Positions 6,577 through 11,522 of a DNA stretch of 11,522 nucleotides are shown one piece after another (the stretch's first letter is position 1; every line of letters begins with the position of its first letter). This stretch comes from CAYSLC01 sp964431545 (GTDB lineage Bacteria > Desulfobacterota > Desulfobacteria > Desulfobacterales > JAABSP01). The notes under the pieces are model-generated. The model saw nothing but the letters and a program-made list of their open reading frames with translations, was not told where the DNA came from and did not search any database. The stretch covers positions 1 to 11,522 of the forward strand of contig CAYSLC010000180.1 of NCBI GenBank assembly GCA_964431545.1, in the 5' to 3' direction. The translations under genes were made by a program, and so were the position numbers.

Positions 6577-8028
6577 ATGAGCGACGAGAAGCGCAAACCC
6601 ACGACAACCGATGCCGGGATCCCCGTAGCCAGCGACGAATATTCGCTGACCGTGGGGGCCGACGGCCCCGTCCTGCTCCATGACCACTACCTCATGGAGC
6701 AGATGGCCAACTTCAACCGGGAGATGATTCCGGACCGTCAGCCCCATGCCAAGGGGTCGGGGGCCTTCGGGCGGTTCGAGGTCACAAAGGACGTCAGCGC
6801 CTACACCAAGGCGGCCCTGTTCCAACCGGGGGCGAAGACCGAGGTGCTGGCGCGGTTCTCCACGGTGGCCGGCGAGGCCGGCAGCCCCGATACCTGGCGG
6901 GACGTGCGCGGCTTCGCCCTGAAGTTTTACACCACCGAGGGCAACTACGACATGGTGGGAAACAACACGCCGGTCTTCTTCGTGCGCGACCCCATGAAGT
7001 TCCAGGATTTCATCCATTCCCAGAAACGCCGGGCCGACAGCGGCCTGCGGGACCATGATATGCAGTGGGATTTCTGGACCCTGTCGCCCGAGTCCGCCCA
7101 CCAGGTCACCATCCTGATGAGCGATCGGGGCGTCCCGAAATCGTATCGGCACATGAACGGCTACACGAGCCATACCTACATGTGGGTGAACGCCCAGGGC
7201 GAACGGTTCTGGGTCAAATACCATTTCAAAACCGACCAGGGCATCGACTTTCTTACCGATGCGGAGGCCGACCGGATCGCCGGCGAGGACGCCGACTACC
7301 ACCGCCGGGATCTGTTCAACGCCATCCGGGACGGAAATTACCCGAGCTGGACGCTCAAGGTGCAGATCATGCCCTTCAAGGAAGCGGAAACCTACCGGTT
7401 CAACCCCTTCGACCTCACCAAGGTCTGGCCCCACGCCGACTACCCGCCGCGGGAAGTCGGCCGGTTGACCCTGGACCGCAATCCGAGCGATTTCCACACC
7501 GAGATCGAGCAGGCGGCATTCGAGCCGAACAACCTCGTCCCCGGCATCGGCGCCAGCCCGGACAAGATGCTGCTTGCCCGCCTGGTTTCCTACGCCGATG
7601 CCCACCGGGCCCGGCTGGGGGTCAACTACAAGCAGATCCCCGTCAACGCGCCGAAATGCCCCGTCCATAGCTACGGCAAAGGCGGAGCGATGCGGGTGAA
7701 GAACGTATCCGATCCGGTCTATAAGCCGAATTCAAAGGGCGGCCCGCAGGCCGATGGAGAGCGCTATCCCGAGGACGCCGTGTGGAGCGCCAGCGGCGAG
7801 TTCGTTCGCGCCGCCTACACCCCGCGCAAGGACGACGACGACTTCGTTCAGCCCGGGACGCTGGTGCGAAAGGTCATGGACGACGCGGCCCGGGACCGGC
7901 TGGTCGAAAACGTGGTCGGCCATCTGAAAAAGGGCGTGACCGAGCCCGTGCTGGAGCGGGCCTTGGCGTACTGGCGCAACATCGACAAGGAGGTCGGCGA
8001 CCGCATCGCCCAGGGCGTGAAGGGCTGA
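6577..8028 (+). CDS. katA: Monofunctional heme catalase (KatA/KatE-type small subunit)
   Basis: A 483-residue small-subunit catalase that dismutates hydrogen peroxide to water and oxygen in the cytoplasm. The start at ATG 6577 is fixed by AAGGAGG 7 nt upstream; an upstream GTG extension adds unrelated sequence. Visible signatures: the catalytic histidine H57 in RQPHAKGSGAFG, S96 in RFSTVAGE, the heme-pocket asparagines N129/N130 in VGNNTPVFF, and the proximal heme ligand Y339 in RLVSYADAHRARLG. The NADPH-region and wrapping-domain sequence (RFNPFDLTKVWPHADYP, 274-290) is present, and there is no C-terminal flavodoxin-like domain of large-subunit enzymes. Length and motifs are normal, so it should be active. 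It lies behind a PerR-like regulator on the same strand without its own obvious promoter, so operon expression induced by peroxide is likely. A terminator follows. Confidence 0.95.
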   Translation: MSDEKRKPTTTDAGIPVASDEYSLTVGADGPVLLHDHYLMEQMANFNREMIPDRQPHAKGSGAFGRFEVTKDVSAYTKAALFQPGAKTEVLARFSTVAGEAGSPDTWRDVRGFALKFYTTEGNYDMVGNNTPVFFVRDPMKFQDFIHSQKRRADSGLRDHDMQWDFWTLSPESAHQVTILMSDRGVPKSYRHMNGYTSHTYMWVNAQGERFWVKYHFKTDQGIDFLTDAEADRIAGEDADYHRRDLFNAIRDGNYPSWTLKVQIMPFKEAETYRFNPFDLTKVWPHADYPPREVGRLTLDRNPSDFHTEIEQAAFEPNNLVPGIGASPDKMLLARLVSYADAHRARLGVNYKQIPVNAPKCPVHSYGKGGAMRVKNVSDPVYKPNSKGGPQADGERYPEDAVWSASGEFVRAAYTPRKDDDDFVQPGTLVRKVMDDAARDRLVENVVGHLKKGVTEPVLERALAYWRNIDKEVGDRIAQGVKG

Positions 8029-8068
8029 TCCCGATAGACCCCGTTCCCGGTCCGCCGGCGGAGCCGCC

Positions 8069-8105
8069 GGGGGCCGGGACGGCCCCCGTTGTTTCGGATT
8101 TTTCC
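8069..8105 (+). terminator. Rho-independent terminator after catalase
   Basis: GGGGGCC-gggac-GGCCCCC (8069-8087) forms a 7-bp GC stem, followed by GTTGTTT and then a TTTTT stretch at about 8099-8103. A second hairpin, CCGGCG-gagc-CGCCGG, abuts it upstream. The position, 40 bp past the catalase stop and before a convergent gene end, fits well. The T-tract is interrupted, so efficiency is uncertain. Confidence 0.65.
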
Positions 8106-8152
8106 GTTCGAACGGGGGTTTCAAACCGATCGACCTCGATCCTCCTCCGCCG

Positions 8153-10819
8153 CTAGGCCAGCACCATGCGCGCTTTGAGGGCCAGCTCCCGGTTGCTGAA
8201 CGGTTTGTGGATGAAGTGTACCCCGGTTTCCAGGACCCCGTATCGGGCGATGGCATCGTCGGTATAGCCGGACATATAGAGGCACCGGAGCTTCGGGTAC
8301 ATCGCTTTAATCTTCTCCGCCAGATCCCTGCCGTTCATCCCCGGCATGACCACATCGGTGATGAGAAGGTCGATCTCCCCTCGATGGGATTCGCCCATCC
8401 GGACGGCCTCGGCGGGGCTGGACGCGGCCAGTACGGTGTATCCCAGGCTCTTGAGCAACCGCTGGGCCATCTGCAGAATCGGCTCCTCGTCATCCACCAG
8501 CAGGATGGTCTCGGAACCCTCCAGAACGTCTTTTTCCCGTTTTTGCCCCGGGTCCGCGATTTTTTCCTCGGCGGCATGCCTGGGCAGGTGGATATTGAAC
8601 GTGGTTCCCGCCCCCGGTTCGCTGGCCACGTGAATAAATCCGTTGTTCTGTTTGACGATGCCGTACACCGTCGCCAACCCCAGTCCGGTCCCTTTCCCCA
8701 CCTCCTTTGTGGTGTAAAAGGGTTCGAACAGGTGGTCGAGGGTTTCCGGGTCCATGCCGCAACCGGTATCCGCCACCGAAAGCAGGACGTAATCTCCGGG
8801 ATCCATACCGATCGGTCCCGGGCTTTGGTCACCGCCGCCGTGTAGATTGCGGGTCTCGATGGCGACCCTGCCGATGCCGTCGATGGCGTCCCGCGCGTTG
8901 ACGCACAGGTTGGCCAGGATCTGATCCACCTGGGAGGGGTCGATCCTGACCGGCCACAGGGCGGGTTGAGGCGACCAGGCCAGCTCGATCTCCTCGCCGA
9001 TCAGCCGTTTCAACATCCGAAGCATCTCCTCCAGGACGCAGTTGAGATCGATAACCCGGGGCGCGGTGGTCTGCCTTCGGGCAAAGGCGAGCAACCGCCT
9101 GACCAGATCGGTCGACCGTTGGGCCGCCTTCCGCGCCTCCTCCAGTCTGTCGAGGAGCGGATCCCCTTCGCCCAGGGCGCCGATGGACATATCGATGTTG
9201 CCGAGGATGATGGTCAGCATGTTGTTGAAATCGTGGGCCACGCCCCCGGCCAGACGCCCCACCGATTCGATTTTCCGGGCCTGGAGAAGCTGTGCCTCCA
9301 GCGCTTTCCGTTCCGTGATATCGGTCACGATCCCTTCCTTGGCGATCAGGCGCCCCTCCGCATCCCGGACCGGCACATTCCGTTGGTTGATCCACCGGAC
9401 CTCCCCGTCCTTGCGGACGACCTGGTACTCGTAGGTGGGCGGGAGATCTCCCCGCAACAGCCGCGCCCACTGCTCCTCGAAGTACGAGGACCAGTCCGGG
9501 TGGATCACCTCCCGGACCAGCAGCGGATTGGCATAGCACTCCTCCGGCGAATAGCCGAAGATGGTTTCCGATGCCGGACTCACATATTCATACACGCCGC
9601 TGGGGATCGCCAGCCGATAGATCACGTCCGGGGAGTTTTCCGCCAAGCGGCGGTACCGTTCCTCGCTTTCGGCGAGCTTTCGCGCCGCGCGCCTTCGCAA
9701 AAGGATGTTCGCGGTCAGGAAGACCACCAGGACGAACAGCGCCAGGAATGCGGCCGCCGAGGCCGCAATGGCGTTCCGGTGCCGGCGGAGGATCGATTCG
9801 GGCGCAAAGAGGACCACCGCTTCTTCCGGAATTCGATCCTTCGGAATCCCGAACTTTTTCAACATCCGATGGTCCAACAGGGGCACGTTCGGGCTCTCCG
9901 GCGGCACCGGAAGGGCGGAGACCGGCGTCCCCCGGAGGATCTCGATCCCGTATTGCGCGCACCGCCTTCCCTGTTCCCGGCCATGGACCATCACGCCGCC
10001 CAGGATCCCGTGGTCCAGATAGTTGTCCCAGAAGGAAAAGACCGGCACCGTGGTGCTGTCGCGGATCAATTTCAGGTACTCCGGTATCGAGAGCCAACGC
10101 CCCGTCTTGTCCCGGTGGAACGTGAACAGCAGTATGGCGGTGTCCTCGGGGAGTTCGGTCAGGCGTTGCTTCAACGCCTCCGCCGTCAGATCGTCCCAGA
10201 CCTCGAACAAAAGGTCCGGGTAGCGGTGTTCCTCGGTTTCGGCGTGGAATTTTTCGAGGTTCTCCATGCCTGTCGGGGTCCGGTCGTTGATCACGACGAG
10301 CCTTTGGAGATGCGGCAGCAACCGCTTCGCCAGCCCGATGGTTCCGCCGATGTTCACCTCCTCGATGACCCCGGTGATGCCGTCCCGTCCCCGGAGCATG
10401 GCCCCGTCGAAGTTGTTGATGCCGCAAAAGACGACCGGAACGCCGGGAAACAGCCGGTTTCGCCGAAAGAGCAGGAACCGGAGGGCGTTGTTGTCGGAGA
10501 GCAGAATCACATCGAAGGAGGTCTTCTGGTATTTTTCCCGGTAGAAGGTCTCCAGGAAACGGAAGGAATCCTCGGGAGGATGGCGCTTGGTGTCCATGTA
10601 CTCCACGTGGATCTCCGGATCGAGCCCGGATTCGTCGAACGCGGAGACCATGCCGTCCATGATGCTGTCGGTCCAGGAGAGGCCGCGGTGGTACGAATGC
10701 AGGACCAGAATGTTCTTGGATGCCGCTTCGGCGGCGGCGGGAAAGGGAAGGATCGGCAGGAGGATGGCGATGCAAAGGGTGAAGCAGGTTCTCCGGATAT
10801 CGCCGACATGGAATCGCAT
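8153..10819 (-). CDS. Hybrid sensor histidine kinase: ABC_sub_bind-like periplasmic domain, PAS, HisKA, HATPase, receiver
   Basis: Taken from ATG 10819, which has AGGGGG 9 nt upstream and starts a signal peptide (CFTLCIAILLPILPFPAAAEA, about 12-32), the protein is 888 residues. Domains: periplasmic ABC_sub_bind-like region (about 35-340, beginning ILVLHSYHRGLSWTDS); TM helix (350-374); PAS (385-505); HisKA with H529 in GGVAHDFNNML; HATPase with N-box region NLCVNARDAID (637-647), G1 DTGCGM (684-689) and G2 GKGTGLGL (708-715); C-terminal receiver (770-888) with acidic pair D776/D777, phospho-acceptor D822, S850 and K872. All are intact. It should sense a periplasmic ligand and phosphorylate its own receiver, then presumably an external phosphotransfer partner not in the window. 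The same frame stays open upstream through the whole 5' region, so a longer fused product cannot be excluded. It ends 3'-to-3' with the catalase operon. Confidence 0.9.
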   Translation of the reverse strand: MRFHVGDIRRTCFTLCIAILLPILPFPAAAEAASKNILVLHSYHRGLSWTDSIMDGMVSAFDESGLDPEIHVEYMDTKRHPPEDSFRFLETFYREKYQKTSFDVILLSDNNALRFLLFRRNRLFPGVPVVFCGINNFDGAMLRGRDGITGVIEEVNIGGTIGLAKRLLPHLQRLVVINDRTPTGMENLEKFHAETEEHRYPDLLFEVWDDLTAEALKQRLTELPEDTAILLFTFHRDKTGRWLSIPEYLKLIRDSTTVPVFSFWDNYLDHGILGGVMVHGREQGRRCAQYGIEILRGTPVSALPVPPESPNVPLLDHRMLKKFGIPKDRIPEEAVVLFAPESILRRHRNAIAASAAAFLALFVLVVFLTANILLRRRAARKLAESEERYRRLAENSPDVIYRLAIPSGVYEYVSPASETIFGYSPEECYANPLLVREVIHPDWSSYFEEQWARLLRGDLPPTYEYQVVRKDGEVRWINQRNVPVRDAEGRLIAKEGIVTDITERKALEAQLLQARKIESVGRLAGGVAHDFNNMLTIILGNIDMSIGALGEGDPLLDRLEEARKAAQRSTDLVRRLLAFARRQTTAPRVIDLNCVLEEMLRMLKRLIGEEIELAWSPQPALWPVRIDPSQVDQILANLCVNARDAIDGIGRVAIETRNLHGGGDQSPGPIGMDPGDYVLLSVADTGCGMDPETLDHLFEPFYTTKEVGKGTGLGLATVYGIVKQNNGFIHVASEPGAGTTFNIHLPRHAAEEKIADPGQKREKDVLEGSETILLVDDEEPILQMAQRLLKSLGYTVLAASSPAEAVRMGESHRGEIDLLITDVVMPGMNGRDLAEKIKAMYPKLRCLYMSGYTDDAIARYGVLETGVHFIHKPFSNRELALKARMVLA

Positions 10820-10864
10820 GGACGGGAACCCCCTTTGTTTGAACCGTTCTCGATCCCCATCCGG

Positions 10865-11245
10865 TCGGAAGCAGTCGGTCGCCCTGGCCGCCATAAAACG
10901 GCCGTCTCTGATCCGGATGGTATCAAAATCATAACACGGGTCAAGGAGAATGCCGAAGCGTTCTTCGGTGACGTCCACACCGGCGGTGAGGATGACCCTT
11001 CCGTCGGGCTGTGAATGTTTTCCCTTGGGATAGGACGGGTAGGTCCTTGGATCATCGGTTTGAAACGGGGATGGGTTCACCTGCTCAAGGTGGGATTCTC
11101 CGGACGGCGTCCGTCGTTCAAGGGTGACTTCCGGACATGGAATCACCCGCTCGGCACCGCTTTCCAGATCGGCCACCACCCAGGTATTCCCCTCCTTCCG
11201 GCACGACTCGTAGTCGACCCCGTGGAACTCCAGGCCCAACGGGCA
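10865..11245 (-). other. Unrecognised coding-like segment in frame with the kinase
   Basis: About 127 codons with a bias toward G/C in third positions and natural-looking protein sequence lie between the RND tail and the kinase start, in the same frame as both. Two folded-looking stretches, GLEFHGVDYESCRKEGNTW onward and DGRVILTAGVDVTEERFG onward to MAARATDC, are separated by a proline/serine-rich linker. Five cysteines are spread across it. No convincing start codon with a ribosome-binding site and no stop is present. It could be an extra C-terminal domain of the RND-like protein, a remnant of another gene, or a true N-terminal part of a fused kinase. I do not recognise the family. Confidence 0.4.
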
Positions 11246-11314
11246 ACCCCGCTGATCTCCGCTTGAAGGGGATTTTTCGGGTTGATCCTCAATGTGCAGA
11301 ACCCCCGGGGACGC

Positions 11315-11452
11315 GAGATCCTCCAGGATCATATAGAGGCACGGGACGATCACCAGGATGATGGAGGTAGCGAAGATGATGCCGAAGCCCAGGGAGATGG
11401 CCATGAGGTTCAGATAGTAGGCCTGGCGGGAGGTCTCCAGGATGATGGGGGG
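11315..11452 (-). pseudogene. C-terminal remnant of an RND efflux transporter (AcrB/HAE family)
   Basis: Forty-six codons read PPIILETSRQAYYLNL then MAISLGFGIIFATSIILVIV and PCLYMILEDL, the characteristic last transmembrane helix of RND inner-membrane pumps. In normal RND proteins this is preceded by a TTLTT-x-x-GL motif, but the codons upstream of 11453 show nothing like it in any of the three minus-strand frames. The frame itself stays open to the right edge. Instead of ending 10-20 residues after LEDL, it continues into unrecognised sequence and then the sensor kinase. The likeliest reading is a piece left by recombination or deletion. An assembly error at the contig edge is possible. Confidence 0.6.
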
Positions 11453-11522
11453 TCGCGCATCGACATCTCCGGCAATGATTCCCCTTCGGTGGGTGTGGCG
11501 TTCGGTGCATCCATCTGATACA

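Noticed and set aside
8104..8115. 12-bp palindrome CCGTTCGAACGG after the catalase terminator
   Set aside because: A perfect palindrome, but with no loop for a hairpin and no link to a gene start; probably chance in convergent intergenic DNA.
9588..10775. A 395-codon minus-strand frame overlapping the kinase
   Set aside because: Shifted-frame shadow of the periplasmic domain, very rich in arginine and proline.
8966..11014. A 682-codon plus-strand frame
   Set aside because: Antisense to the hybrid kinase, whose every catalytic motif is intact on the other strand; its sequence lacks domain signatures.
1..11522. tRNA, rRNA, CRISPR, riboswitch, transposase or integrase
   Set aside because: No cloverleaf-like sequence, regular spaced repeats, transposase motifs or paired terminal inverted repeats were found by reading both strands.

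Overview
The window comes from a GC-rich bacterial chromosome. Large multi-PAS sensor kinases, an ABC-substrate-binding-type kinase with a receiver domain, a PerR/catalase pair and an RND efflux tail together suggest an anaerobic or microaerophilic member of the Desulfobacterota (former Deltaproteobacteria). That assignment is an inference from gene style. No rRNA or marker gene is present to confirm it.

Left part (1-1550, + strand). This looks like an eroded defence or accessory island. It starts inside the C-terminal domain of a DarG-like antitoxin (macro-domain ADP-ribosyl glycohydrolase). Next comes an intact 56-residue protein resembling small proteins that accompany DNA-modification systems, then an AT-richer stretch holding the start of an unrecognised gene, apparently frameshifted. 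Near position 670-678 this stretch fuses in frame to the 3' part of a GC-rich AlbA_2/RecG-like HATPase gene whose N-terminal domain is lost.

Middle (1652-5703, - strand). A large membrane sensor kinase (periplasmic SBP_bac_3 domain, one TM helix, three PAS domains, HisKA and HATPase) is followed 107 bp later by a class V PLP-dependent aminotransferase. The gap is packed with GC-rich inverted repeats. No response regulator for this kinase is in the window.

Oxidative-stress module (5877-8100, + strand). A promoter with an embedded 8-5-8 inverted repeat drives a Fur-family regulator carrying all five PerR regulatory-site ligands. A clade-3-like monofunctional catalase with a strong ribosome-binding site follows. 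The pair is probably an autoregulated peroxide-responsive operon, closed by a GC-rich hairpin with a T-rich tail.

Right part (8153-11522, - strand). A second sensor kinase has a periplasmic ABC_sub_bind-like domain, TM helix, PAS, HisKA, HATPase and a C-terminal receiver. Upstream and in the same open frame, with no stop codon, lie about 130 codons of unrecognised coding-like sequence and then the last transmembrane helix of an RND efflux pump. RND similarity stops abruptly near 11453. This side therefore also carries a rearranged gene remnant, or an unusual fusion, in front of the kinase.

I see no tRNA, rRNA, CRISPR array, complete insertion sequence or integrase.
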